The notes under the pieces are model-generated. The model saw only the letters and a list, made by a program, of their open reading frames with translations. It had not been told where the DNA came from and did not search any database. The translations under genes and the position numbers were made by a program. Below, piece by piece: positions 1 to 8,144 of a stretch of 29,188 bases of DNA. Source of the stretch: a virus; the IMG/VR virus record IMGVR_UViG_3300047376_000570, positions 1-29,188 of that record, one strand, 5' to 3'. Each line of letters starts with the position of its first letter. Position 1 is the stretch's first letter.

Positions 1-2
1 CA

Positions 3-1958
3 GACGGTATTGCTTTAAACGGAGCAGTAACATTTTCAAACGCATCGACAGGAAGCGGTATAGATTATACCGACTTAGCCACTTATTTAAGTAATAACAG
101 TTATGCAACAACTAGCGATATACCATCGGCTTTTACCGATGCAGATGTTCAATCTTATTTAGATGCGCAAGGATATGTTGCTGGTCAAAATGCTTTAGAT
201 GATGCGCAGATTGCAACTTACTTAACTGATAACAACTACGTAACTACAACAACTACAATAGTTGGAGGACAAATTAGTACTGGTATTATAGCAAGCGGTG
301 ATTACGCCGATTCAACTCCAAACGATGGTTTCTCTGACACAGGTATGGCAATTAATTTAGATACTGGTTCTCTTCACTCTGAGAATTTCTACATTAACCC
401 TGATGGATCTGCAAACTTTGGTGGTTCTCATTCATCTGGTTCTATAGGACTTTGGACTGTTGACGAGACTAGTGGATCTTTAATGTCAGACGCAACTCAA
501 CCTGAAATAGTATTAGACCCATCGGGCACTTACAGTGAGGTTGGTGATGAAAAAGTAGTTATATCCTCAAAAGATCTTAGCACAATATCTCCAACCGCAG
601 GTGTTAGTATGGATTTTAGAATTAGCGCACTGACAGAAGACTTACCGAGTTACAATTCTGGTTCAGGAAACGAAATAGCAGGTGGAACTAGTATGCCTAG
701 TCCTGATACAACCACTAGCCCAGGTAATTATAGATATTATTTTCCAGATATAACAGGTAGCGTAGATGGTTTTTATGCTGCCGATAATATTTCTTTTCAA
801 AACTTCTCAGGTGGTAACTATTCTTTTGTGTTAGGCATACCAAGTCAAGAAGAAGCACCTTTTTCTTTAGAGTATTTAGTTCAATGGCACTGGGGTGTCG
901 ATCACGGATGGGGATTTACTACTCCTGGTGATACAGGCGGTGGCACACTAACACCCGACGTAGATGGACTTGGTGGCGGCGGTGGTGGTACTCCTATAGG
1001 AAACGAACCTCCAACAACTATACTTCCAAATGTAGCAGATGTAATAGGTTTTGACTACGAATATAAGCTAAAACTGACTCTCACTCCAACAGGTGTAAGT
1101 GGAATGGCTCCAGTATCAACTCATACTATAACTCTTAAGCAGGGTAGTGTTAAAGGTAACTTAAGTGACTTTAGCAATGTAAATAGCACCACTCAGCCTA
1201 GAGTTCCAAACAATGACCATGAGTATATAGCTCAAGAAATATATTCAACAGGATGGGAATCTACTACGTTAGAAGGAAGTGGTGCGGCTCCTTCTGATGC
1301 CACTGGTTTTGATGTTTCAGCTGAGTTTGAGTATGATATTACAAACATATTCGTGGAAGCTAATTCAAATATTCCTAGCCAGTACGGAGATGTCTTTCCT
1401 TTTGCAATACTAAAGGCCAATACAAATCAAATTCCACTTTCATCTCAAAGTAATACTTTTAGCCCAAATGCTCTTTCTAATGTTATTTTTACAGGCGCAA
1501 CGTCGAAAGTAAACGTTGGGTTAAACGGAGTGCAGGTAAGAGGCGATGATGGCTTTGTTGCTATTGGAGATGTAACAAATGCATCGTCTTCAGTTCTACA
1601 AGTATGGGGAGACGCTGAAGTATTCGGTACACTAACTAGTAATGTTTCTGAAACCTTCTCAGATAAAAGACTAAAAGACAACATTACACCAATTTGTGAC
1701 GCGTTAGGTGTGGTTTCAAAATTGGCGCCGGTTAGTTATAGTTGGAAACCAGAAATGATGGTTGATCAAGAGAAACGTTATGGGTTTATAGCGCAAGACG
1801 TAAAAGAGGTGCTACCTACTATCGTTAAGGAAAACAAACACTTTACATTGGAGTCAAATAATATTATATCTATTAATACCGCAGCTATTAAAGAGCTGAT
1901 GAACAAAATATATAAACTCGAAGAGGAAATAAAAATATTAAAAGAAAACAATGGCTAG
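3..1958 (+). CDS. Tail fibre/spike protein with C-terminal S74 self-cleaving chaperone domain (5' partial)
   Basis: The reading frame is open from the first complete codon of the window, so the gene begins upstream; the ATG at 345 is internal. The first 85 visible residues contain three related YL-x3-(N/G)-Y units (YLSNNSY, YLDAQGY, YLTDNNY), typical of repetitive fibre shafts. The middle is Gly/Ser/Thr-rich with a GGGGGG stretch. The C-terminus is a Peptidase_S74 intramolecular chaperone: the motif SDKRLK starts at visible residue 553 and places Ser and Lys five residues apart, as in the catalytic dyad of phage endosialidase. It is followed by YGFIAQDVKEVLP and a terminal coiled coil (IKELMNKIYKLEEEIKILK). 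In this family the domain trimerises the fibre and then cuts itself off before that Ser, which would release about 99 residues. The gene overlaps the next by 8 bases. The receptor is unknown. I am confident of the domain and moderately confident that it is a host-recognition fibre. Confidence 0.9.
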   Translation, partial: DGIALNGAVTFSNASTGSGIDYTDLATYLSNNSYATTSDIPSAFTDADVQSYLDAQGYVAGQNALDDAQIATYLTDNNYVTTTTTIVGGQISTGIIASGDYADSTPNDGFSDTGMAINLDTGSLHSENFYINPDGSANFGGSHSSGSIGLWTVDETSGSLMSDATQPEIVLDPSGTYSEVGDEKVVISSKDLSTISPTAGVSMDFRISALTEDLPSYNSGSGNEIAGGTSMPSPDTTTSPGNYRYYFPDITGSVDGFYAADNISFQNFSGGNYSFVLGIPSQEEAPFSLEYLVQWHWGVDHGWGFTTPGDTGGGTLTPDVDGLGGGGGGTPIGNEPPTTILPNVADVIGFDYEYKLKLTLTPTGVSGMAPVSTHTITLKQGSVKGNLSDFSNVNSTTQPRVPNNDHEYIAQEIYSTGWESTTLEGSGAAPSDATGFDVSAEFEYDITNIFVEANSNIPSQYGDVFPFAILKANTNQIPLSSQSNTFSPNALSNVIFTGATSKVNVGLNGVQVRGDDGFVAIGDVTNASSSVLQVWGDAEVFGTLTSNVSETFSDKRLKDNITPICDALGVVSKLAPVSYSWKPEMMVDQEKRYGFIAQDVKEVLPTIVKENKHFTLESNNIISINTAAIKELMNKIYKLEEEIKILKENNG

Positions 1959-4605
1959 AATACCTACTTATAGTAAAGACATAAACATATCGGATCTAGA
2001 TCGTTTTATCGGTACAGATGGAGATACTAACGAGCTAACTACCAAAAATTTTTACTTAGGTGATGTAGCTGAGTACGTTATAGACAAGTTTATAGACCCT
2101 GATGCTGAGAGTTTTACAATTCCAGTTTTTAGAGACACATCAGACACTTTAGGTGCAAATGCAACTAGAATAACTGGTTCTATAATTTCACAAAATAGCA
2201 TACAAGGCACTAATATATCTATAGCAGGTTCTCTAGATGTTAAAAGCCAAGTTTTCATAAGAGGTGGATCATCTCCTAGTGCATTAATTTTATCAACTGA
2301 AGATGCACAGGAGATTGTCTCTATTGAAGCGCCTAGCGTGCAAGATATAGTACAAGGTGGCTATAGGCTAATTCTACCCAAAGGTCCGGGTCAAAACCAT
2401 CAGCAATTAACTACCGATGGCCAAGGTCGTTTATATTGGTCAAACGCTGAAGATGATGATTTAACCATTAGAGGAGATTATGGAGAAGGCACAATAGATT
2501 TAGACTCTCAGAAGTTAACTATTAAGGGTAAAAACGGTATAATTACAGAAATGCAGGACCAGACGCTGACTGTATCTGGTAAAGGTGTTATTTTTGGTGT
2601 AGGATCTCAATACAACTTGGCTGTATTTGAAGATAATGATAGAATTGTTAATTCTTTAATAAGCCAAAACGATGTAGGTGGTAACGCCAATAAAGTTACA
2701 ATATCCGCTTCTAGTTTAGTTGTTGGTTCTTCTGTAGACGCGTACCAGAATCAACACGTCATAGGTAACAATGTAAACTCTGCTGCGAACACTATAATAG
2801 ACAGTAACACAACTGTAGCGCTTGGAGACGATATCGGAGGTGTTTCTAGCAGGTATAAAAATGTAGCTGTATTAAACAGAGGTTTACGTATAGGTAAAAA
2901 AGATGTAATAGGTAATACAACATCAAATACCACTGGTTATATAAACTTTAACGATTCTTCAGTAGGTAATCAAGCTTATATTAACTACAATGGTATAGTT
3001 GGTTATTTTCCAATGATAGCATCTGGTTCTAGTCATGCCTCGGCTCACTTTTTCAATGCGTTTAGTGAAGATTCTGCACTTAGTGATTTTGGAGTTGACG
3101 ATCACAACTCTTCTGCTCGTTATAATTTAAAATTCAACGATTTTGGAAATGATAGTAATTCATCTGGTAAAGGTGCTGTAAGCACTTTAGAGACACACGC
3201 GAACAACAACGAGGGATCAGTTTTTTACAACATAGCATATCAAAACTACGACTATAACAACGGTCCTCAGTCAACGCCGGGATCAGGAGGTATTTTTAGC
3301 TTTGATGCAAGAAATAATTACACTGATGGATGCGTTAGAGGCGGTACCACTTTGTTTCTATTGAAATCTGGTTTCAGCAATAATAAACTAAAAATACACC
3401 AAGTACAAGGTGGATCATCAAACCCTGCGCCCTCTTTAGAGTTTGGTAAAAACGCTAGCTCTACAGGACTAGGTGCTATAGCTATGGGTACAACTGTAAC
3501 TGCTTCTGGAAACAACAGTGCTTGTTTTGGAGCTTCAAATATAGCTTCAGGTAACTACTCTTCTACTCTTGGTCAAAACAACGAGTCTCAAGGCGCCAGC
3601 AGCTTTTCGGCTGGACAAGCTAATAAAACTATTGGATTAAGATCTATGGCTCTGGGTTATCAAAGCCAGGCTGAAGCTAACAACTCTGTAGCTATAGGTT
3701 ATAGTAATATATCTAATACAAAAAATGGTATAGCTATAGGCATGGAAAACCATGACAACGCAGGTTCTGATAGTCCTAACTTTTTAATTGGTCAAGGGAA
3801 TAATACTGATCACGTAGGTACTGAGGGAAATATTATTCTAGGTAGAGATAATACTATATCTAGTTCCACGTATGGTGACATGGAGCACAATATATTAGTT
3901 GGTAGAAACCTAACTGGATTAAACGCAGCTAACAACGCTAGAAAGGACGCACAAGCTAGCTCCGCTGACGCGTGTATCACTATAGGTGTTAACAACACGT
4001 TCCCAAGCCAAACAACATATCCAACCTCTATTATACTAGCGGCTGGTAAAGCTGGTGGCAACCCCAGCCAACAATACAACGCTATAGAGATAACGGAAAA
4101 ACAAACTAGCTCTGGCGACCCTAGTTATATAATAATAGGTGATGGTATTAAGAATTTAACAGATGATGCGGCTGCTGCTAGTGCCGGTGTGCCAATAAGA
4201 GGAATTTACCGCACTGGTAGTGATTTAAGAATAAGAATGGGTAGTGGGGGATTGCCACCTGTGCCAAATGCAACATTAACACCAACGAGTATAACCGCTA
4301 CAGCTGGACAGAATTTCTGGCTAACAGCATCTAACATTGGCGATCTTGGAAAAATAACTTGGGTTGGTGGAAATGGTACTTTTACATTAAAACTACCGCC
4401 CGCGGCTGGGACAACAAATAGAGTGATTAGACTTATTACGGACGGCACGTTTGGTACGGGCGCAGGGGATAAAGTTTTATTAAGCGCAAGAACCGGGGAT
4501 ACCATCGATGGCGCAGCAAGTTTTGAAATATCAAAAGCTTATGAAGGCGTTGCGGTATGGTCAGACGGATCAGAGTGGTATATAATTCAATCAAAAGCAC
4601 ACTAA
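1951..4605 (+). CDS. Large fibre/adhesin with YadA-like head repeats
   Basis: An 884-residue beta-rich protein with no signal peptide, overlapping the previous fibre gene by 8 bases. The N-terminus contains a segment (ISDLDRFIGTD, then TKNFYLGDVAEYVIDKF) that I recall at the start of other marine phage structural proteins, and it may be a virion-anchoring module. Residues about 505-600 hold about six copies of a 14-residue repeat (for example ALGYQSQAEANNSV and AIGYSNISNTKNGI), the pattern of the YadA/Hia left-handed beta-roll head. The last 100 residues (from TLTPTSITATAGQNFWL to SDGSEWYIIQSKAH) look like a compact beta-sandwich tip found at the end of many phage tail proteins. It is probably a second host-attachment fibre or a partner of the S74 fibre. 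The protein type is well supported; its exact place in the virion is inferred. Confidence 0.85.
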   Translation: MARIPTYSKDINISDLDRFIGTDGDTNELTTKNFYLGDVAEYVIDKFIDPDAESFTIPVFRDTSDTLGANATRITGSIISQNSIQGTNISIAGSLDVKSQVFIRGGSSPSALILSTEDAQEIVSIEAPSVQDIVQGGYRLILPKGPGQNHQQLTTDGQGRLYWSNAEDDDLTIRGDYGEGTIDLDSQKLTIKGKNGIITEMQDQTLTVSGKGVIFGVGSQYNLAVFEDNDRIVNSLISQNDVGGNANKVTISASSLVVGSSVDAYQNQHVIGNNVNSAANTIIDSNTTVALGDDIGGVSSRYKNVAVLNRGLRIGKKDVIGNTTSNTTGYINFNDSSVGNQAYINYNGIVGYFPMIASGSSHASAHFFNAFSEDSALSDFGVDDHNSSARYNLKFNDFGNDSNSSGKGAVSTLETHANNNEGSVFYNIAYQNYDYNNGPQSTPGSGGIFSFDARNNYTDGCVRGGTTLFLLKSGFSNNKLKIHQVQGGSSNPAPSLEFGKNASSTGLGAIAMGTTVTASGNNSACFGASNIASGNYSSTLGQNNESQGASSFSAGQANKTIGLRSMALGYQSQAEANNSVAIGYSNISNTKNGIAIGMENHDNAGSDSPNFLIGQGNNTDHVGTEGNIILGRDNTISSSTYGDMEHNILVGRNLTGLNAANNARKDAQASSADACITIGVNNTFPSQTTYPTSIILAAGKAGGNPSQQYNAIEITEKQTSSGDPSYIIIGDGIKNLTDDAAAASAGVPIRGIYRTGSDLRIRMGSGGLPPVPNATLTPTSITATAGQNFWLTASNIGDLGKITWVGGNGTFTLKLPPAAGTTNRVIRLITDGTFGTGAGDKVLLSARTGDTIDGAASFEISKAYEGVAVWSDGSEWYIIQSKAH

Positions 4606-4615
4606 AAAATAAATT

Positions 4616-4957
4616 ATGAGTTGGAAAATATTAGACATGCAACATAAAACCGCAGATGGTTTTGTTATAGAAGTTTCTTCGTGCTACGAATCAAAAAACG
4701 GTTTAGGTTACGCTAGAAAAGTTTTTACACAAGATTTTGAAGGCGAAGTTGGACCAGGTTTTATACCTTATGAAAACTTAACTGAAGATATTGTTATAGG
4801 TTGGGTTAAAGATAAATTAGGGACAGAAATTGTAAGTAAAACTGAATCCACTGTTAAAGCGACTGCGTTGGCTAAAAAACAAGAGCTAGAAGCTCCAGCT
4901 ATTAAAAGTGGTAAACCTTGGAACAAAAATATAGAAGATCCAACTACTAGTTTATAA
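4616..4957 (+). CDS. Small conserved phage protein, function unknown
   Basis: A 113-residue protein beginning after an A/T-rich leader (ctaaaaaataaatt) 10 bases downstream of the fibre gene. The segment GFIPYENLTEDIVIGWVKDK (residues about 49-68) resembles, from memory, a small family common in cyanophages and other marine phages next to tail fibre genes (F-x-P/A-Y-E/D-x-L-T-E-x-x-V-x-x-W-V-K). The last 30 residues are Lys/Pro-rich and probably disordered. No catalytic motif, membrane segment or signal peptide is visible. Its position after the fibres suggests a virion or fibre-assembly accessory, but no function can be assigned. Confidence 0.75.
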   Translation: MSWKILDMQHKTADGFVIEVSSCYESKNGLGYARKVFTQDFEGEVGPGFIPYENLTEDIVIGWVKDKLGTEIVSKTESTVKATALAKKQELEAPAIKSGKPWNKNIEDPTTSL

Positions 4958-5035
4958 AACATAAAATTACGTAATAATAAAAACATACCGGCACGGGATA
5001 GTGCAAACCAAATAATAACATAAAAACCAAAACCA
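4958..5035 (+). promoter_or_regulatory. 78-base intergenic leader with a small hairpin
   Basis: This is the longest gap between the fibre block and the chaperonin block. It is A-rich except for a short GC patch containing the 4-bp hairpin GCAC-gggata-GTGC (4991-5004). It ends in an A/C-rich leader (aaaaaccaaaacca) directly before the ATG at 5036, the initiation context seen elsewhere in the window. It could hold a promoter, but I see no Bacteroidetes-type TAnnTTTG element. Confidence 0.25.
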
Positions 5036-5332
5036 ATGACGTTTTATTACGAGACTAATTCGTGGACTAGTCAACCACAACCAAACCATAACCAAGTTAA
5101 ACTATGGAAACACATAGCTAACAAAGCTAACTGGCGCATAGTTCAATTACCAAACGGTTATTACCAAACAGAATATCAAGATCTTCAAGATGAAGAAAAA
5201 TGGATTGACGTCACTAGGCGTGAAACCATGCAGGCTGCAGAAACCGCGATTGATAAAACTGTTGAACACTACCAAAGGAAAGTTGAATTTTTAAACGGAC
5301 CGAAAGTAGTTAAAACTTTTAATAAAAAGTAA
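5036..5332 (+). CDS. Small hypothetical protein upstream of groEL
   Basis: A 98-residue soluble protein, rich in aromatic residues in its first half (FYYETNSW, KANWRIVQLPNGYYQTEY) with a charged helical C-terminal half (ETMQAAETAIDKTVEHYQRK). The first half has the alternating pattern of a short beta-hairpin domain. There is no recognised motif, signal peptide or membrane segment. It is 21 bases ahead of the chaperonin gene and probably on the same transcript. Similar short proteins occur, as far as I recall, in marine Bacteroidetes phage contigs without a known role. The gene is convincing because of its length and position between two coding blocks, but its function is unknown. Confidence 0.7.
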   Translation: MTFYYETNSWTSQPQPNHNQVKLWKHIANKANWRIVQLPNGYYQTEYQDLQDEEKWIDVTRRETMQAAETAIDKTVEHYQRKVEFLNGPKVVKTFNKK

Positions 5333-5353
5333 TATAAACTAAAATTTAATTTA

Positions 5354-6907
5354 ATGGAATTTAATAACCCTAGTGAGATCGTAAAAACTCTCACGTTTGG
5401 CTCAGATGCCAAAAACCAAATTATGCAAGGCGTTGAAAAATTATCAAGCGCAGTAAAGAGCACGTTAGGTGCGTCTGGAAAATGCGTTATATATGAAGAT
5501 GCCTTAGGTAGACCGGTAATAACAAAAGACGGAGTAACCGTTGCAGAAAGCGTAGTCTTATTACACCCGGTCGAAAACATAGGTGCAACATTAATAAAAG
5601 AAGCAGCTAGCAACACAGTCAAGGAGGCCGGTGATGGCACAACCACGTCAACAGTACTAGCTCATTCTTTGCTAAAAACAGTCAACAAACATTTAGATGA
5701 AGAAAAAGTTAGAGAACTTAAAAATGGCATTATTAGCGGTGCTGAAAAAGTTATGGTTTATCTTGACAAAACCAGTATTCCTGTTGAAGGCGAAATGTTA
5801 CGAAGTGTTGCTACTATTAGCTGTAATAACGATACAAGACTTGGAGATAAAATTGGACAAGCTTACGAAAAAGTTGGAAAAAATGGAGTCGTTTTAATGG
5901 AAGAATCAGATACAAACGAAACTTATGTTGAGTTTGTTGATGGAGTGCAATTTGATAGTGGTTTAAAATCACCTCACCTAGCCACCGATAAAAACAAAGG
6001 TTCTGCTACATTAGAAGACCCATACGTGCTTATAGTGTCTTCCCCTATACCTAACATACGAAGAATACAAAATGTATTAGAGTTTGTAATTAAAAATAAG
6101 AAAAGTTTATTAATAGTTGCAAACGTAGAACAACAACCGTACCAGACGTTATTAGCTAATAAAGTAAAAGGTAACATAAGGGTTAATATTGTAGACCTAC
6201 CTGGCTTTGGCCCCACGAAACAGCAAACGCTTGAGGACTTAGCTATGCTAACTGGAGCTAAAATAATAAACGAAGAGTTAGGGGACGATTTAGATCTTAT
6301 AGATCCTAATGTATTAGGTAAAGCATTTAAAGCCGTTACAGATGATAAAAACACTGTTCTGCAGGTTGATGAAGCAAATGAAGAGGTTGCATTAAGAATA
6401 ATAGATGTTGAAAAGCAGATAAGCGAGGAGACTAATCCGTTTTTTAAGAAACAATTAGAGCAAAGGCTATCAATGCTTACTGGTCAAGTCGGTATAGTTT
6501 ATGTTGGGGCAGACTCTAAAGTTGAATTAAAAGAAAAGAAAGATCGAGTTGAAGACGCGATTTACGCGACAAAAGCCGCTTATAAAGAAGGTATAGTGCC
6601 AGGCGGTGGTGTAGCTTTGTTAAACGCTTCTACTTTAGTTAAAGCTAAAAACAAGGGCGAAGAAATATTGCTAGAAGCAATTAAAGCACCGTACGAGACC
6701 ATACTAGAAAACGCCAACATACCAGTTGTATATCCTCAAATGAAAAATAGAGGTATAGACGTTAAAACAGGTAAAGACGTTAATATGGTTAAAGCAGGTA
6801 TCATAGACCCTGTGTTAGTCACAAAGACAGCTTTAAAAAATGCAGTGAGTGTTGTAAATACAATTATATCTGCCGATTGCGTAATCAGTAATAAACGATT
6901 AGCATGA
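5354..6907 (+). CDS. groEL: Phage-encoded GroEL-like chaperonin (Cpn60)
   Basis: A 517-residue group I chaperonin subunit, slightly shorter than bacterial GroEL (about 548). The ATP site is intact: VITKDGVTV puts Asp at residue 59 (equivalent to GroEL D52), GDGTTT at about 93-98 puts Asp at 94 (D87), and RVEDAIYAT puts the ATPase Asp at about 401 (D398), followed by the GIVPGGGVAL hinge segment. The apical domain is recognisable (FDSGLKSPHL, LPGFGP, LAMLTGAKIINEELG). The C-terminus ends in DCVISNKRLA and lacks the Gly-Gly-Met tail that lines the bacterial GroEL cavity. It sits among virion genes and overlaps the groES-like gene by ATGA, so it is probably made late to fold phage proteins such as capsid or fibres. 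The family call is very secure; the substrate is inferred. Confidence 0.96.
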   Translation: MEFNNPSEIVKTLTFGSDAKNQIMQGVEKLSSAVKSTLGASGKCVIYEDALGRPVITKDGVTVAESVVLLHPVENIGATLIKEAASNTVKEAGDGTTTSTVLAHSLLKTVNKHLDEEKVRELKNGIISGAEKVMVYLDKTSIPVEGEMLRSVATISCNNDTRLGDKIGQAYEKVGKNGVVLMEESDTNETYVEFVDGVQFDSGLKSPHLATDKNKGSATLEDPYVLIVSSPIPNIRRIQNVLEFVIKNKKSLLIVANVEQQPYQTLLANKVKGNIRVNIVDLPGFGPTKQQTLEDLAMLTGAKIINEELGDDLDLIDPNVLGKAFKAVTDDKNTVLQVDEANEEVALRIIDVEKQISEETNPFFKKQLEQRLSMLTGQVGIVYVGADSKVELKEKKDRVEDAIYATKAAYKEGIVPGGGVALLNASTLVKAKNKGEEILLEAIKAPYETILENANIPVVYPQMKNRGIDVKTGKDVNMVKAGIIDPVLVTKTALKNAVSVVNTIISADCVISNKRLA

Positions 6908-7161
6908 AAGCAATAAACTATTATGTAATTGTAGATAAAATAAAAGAAGCACCTAAAAAAGTTGCTGGCTTAGAGCTTACTGAAAAACAGGACAAAGAAG
7001 TTCGTTACGTTAAAGGTAGAGTACTTAGTGTTGGTGATCAAATATCTGTAGTAAAAGAAAACGATATTATAAGATACGATAAACACGCTGGGCACGGTAT
7101 TCAAGACGGTGAAAACCTATACTACGTTATCAAAATTAGCGATATAGTTATAGTTGAATGA
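6904..7161 (+). CDS. groES: GroES-like co-chaperonin (Cpn10)
   Basis: An 85-residue protein of Cpn10 length and layout (E. coli GroES is 97). The N-terminal strand YYVIVDKIKE matches DRVIVKRKE. Residues about 16-34 form a candidate mobile loop with a hydrophobic AGLEL in place of the GGIVL that docks on GroEL. KGRVLSVGD (38-45) matches GEVLAVG, VKENDIIRYDKHAG (50-63) matches VKVGDIVIF and what follows it, and the end YYVIKISDIVIVE matches VLIMSESDILAIVE. It overlaps groEL by ATGA and the next gene by ATGA, implying translational coupling. The order is groEL then groES, the reverse of bacterial operons, which argues against simple capture of a host operon. It is likely to cap the phage GroEL-like ring. 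Confidence 0.9.
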   Translation: MKAINYYVIVDKIKEAPKKVAGLELTEKQDKEVRYVKGRVLSVGDQISVVKENDIIRYDKHAGHGIQDGENLYYVIKISDIVIVE

Positions 7162-7598
7162 GACTAGATTCTGATTATATAAAAAACATTAATTTACTTA
7201 AGTATTACAGGCTTATTAGAAAATGGGCCTGTAAAACTTATGGCTTAAAAGATGCTGATTTAGAGTTATTAATATATTTAGATTGCAAAAAGCTTTTTAC
7301 GCGTAATGATTTTATTAACGGTGTTTACACTTATTCTTGGGATAAAAAAAGATGGGATACGTTAAGAGGTGAAGGCTGGATAGATGTGTTTAAACAAAGA
7401 AATAGAACTACATCTAAATACACGACATATAAAACCTCAATTAAGTGTCAAAGGCTTATTAAAAGAATCTATAGAATAATGTTGGCTGAGGAAGACTTAC
7501 CAACGTCACATAGAAGTACATTTTACAAAAACAAAACATATACTGATAAGGTCTATAACAAAGCTATAGATGACATGATCAACGACAAAGAAAGATAA
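7158..7598 (+). CDS. Basic protein, possible winged-helix DNA-binding protein
   Basis: A 146-residue basic protein whose start overlaps the groES stop (ATGA). Residues 12-52 are predicted helices (YYRLIRKWACKTYGL, then DADLELLIYLDCKKLFTRNDF), followed by Trp-rich W-x3-RWDTLRGEGWI (61-75), a pattern resembling a recognition helix and wing of MarR-like winged helices. The C-terminal half is strongly basic and helical (KCQRLIKRIYRIML). From memory, proteins with this W...LR-x-GWI arrangement and an RIYR helix recur in uncultured marine phages. It could be a regulator of late genes or an RNA/DNA-binding virion protein. The gene is certain; the winged-helix reading is an inference from the helix pattern. 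Confidence 0.6.
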   Translation: MRLDSDYIKNINLLKYYRLIRKWACKTYGLKDADLELLIYLDCKKLFTRNDFINGVYTYSWDKKRWDTLRGEGWIDVFKQRNRTTSKYTTYKTSIKCQRLIKRIYRIMLAEEDLPTSHRSTFYKNKTYTDKVYNKAIDDMINDKER

Positions 7599-7600
7599 TT

Positions 7601-7759
7601 ATGGCATATAAAGGATACAAAGGATGTGGCCCAAAAAAATTAGGAGCACCAAAGTCACCAACTAAAATATTAAGCGCAATTGCCGGGGCAGTAGCTCCAG
7701 CATTAATTAAAGGCGCTGCAGGGGCATTAGCTGGAAAGTTAATGAGCGGTAAAAAATAA
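7601..7759 (+). CDS. Small cationic, Ala/Gly-rich hydrophobic peptide (52 aa)
   Basis: A short open frame of 52 codons plus stop filling exactly the gap between two certain genes, with 2-base spacers on both sides (taa-tt-ATG and taa-ta-ATG). Residues 1-22 are basic (GYKGCGPKKLGAPKSPTK). Residues 23-48 are hydrophobic and Ala/Gly-rich (ILSAIAGAVAPALIKGAA, then GALAGKLM), and the end is GKK. This looks like one membrane-active or membrane-spanning helix between basic ends. It may be a pinholin-like or other lysis accessory, since the holin lies 2 kb downstream, or a small virion peptide. The cramped fit without overlap supports a real gene. Its function is unknown. Confidence 0.65.
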   Translation: MAYKGYKGCGPKKLGAPKSPTKILSAIAGAVAPALIKGAAGALAGKLMSGKK

Positions 7760-7761
7760 TA

Positions 7762-8142
7762 ATGGCATTTAAGTTAAAGTCTAAAGGAGAAATATTCGGC
7801 ATCAACGAAGAGCTATCTGAGTTTGGTAGACCAGTCTTTGAAAAAAACTTAGACCCAAATATAATAGCTGAAGCTAATAGGGATGGAACTACCTTTGTAG
7901 ACAAAAATGCAACAGATAAACAGAAAAAAGAAGCTATAGTCCACGAGAACGAGCACCATAAGCAGTTTCTTCAAAACAAACTACAATACACTGAAGATAC
8001 TGTTATATGGAAAAAAGACACAAAGTCACCATCCAGAGTTTACAACAGAGTTGGTGGCATGTTAATGTCAGAGTGTGGTTCATGTGCTATTGAAGGCCAT
8101 AATGGCTTTGAGTGGGAGGACGAGGCTTATAACCCTAAATAA
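7762..8142 (+). CDS. Small HExxH metallopeptidase-like protein
   Basis: A 126-residue soluble protein with a zinc metallopeptidase signature: HENEH at residues 61-65 (His61 and His65 as zinc ligands, Glu62 as catalytic base) on a helix beginning KKEAIVHENEHHKQFL. A downstream Glu in FEWEDEAY (E119 or E121) could be the third ligand, as in gluzincin-type enzymes. I recall small phage proteins with an HE-x2-H helix and a terminal W-E-x-E-A-Y, which supports the pairing. The N-terminus MAFKLKSKG shares a lysine-rich pattern with nearby small proteins. It has no signal peptide. Possible roles are virion protein maturation, injection-associated proteolysis, or part of lysis, as no conventional endolysin is seen in the window. 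The motif is certain; activity and substrate are not shown. Confidence 0.7.
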   Translation: MAFKLKSKGEIFGINEELSEFGRPVFEKNLDPNIIAEANRDGTTFVDKNATDKQKKEAIVHENEHHKQFLQNKLQYTEDTVIWKKDTKSPSRVYNRVGGMLMSECGSCAIEGHNGFEWEDEAYNPK

Positions 8143-8144
8143 TT

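Noticed and set aside
3460-3760. Repeated segments as a CRISPR array
   Set aside because: The repeats are in-frame, imperfect and protein-level (14 residues), with no conserved DNA repeats or spacers.
1-4605. Diversity-generating retroelement acting on the fibre genes
   Set aside because: No reverse transcriptase or template/variable repeat pair was seen in the window.
5269-6354. Minus-strand ORFs of about 125 codons across the chaperonin gene
   Set aside because: They are antisense shadows of a clearly conserved groEL-like frame.
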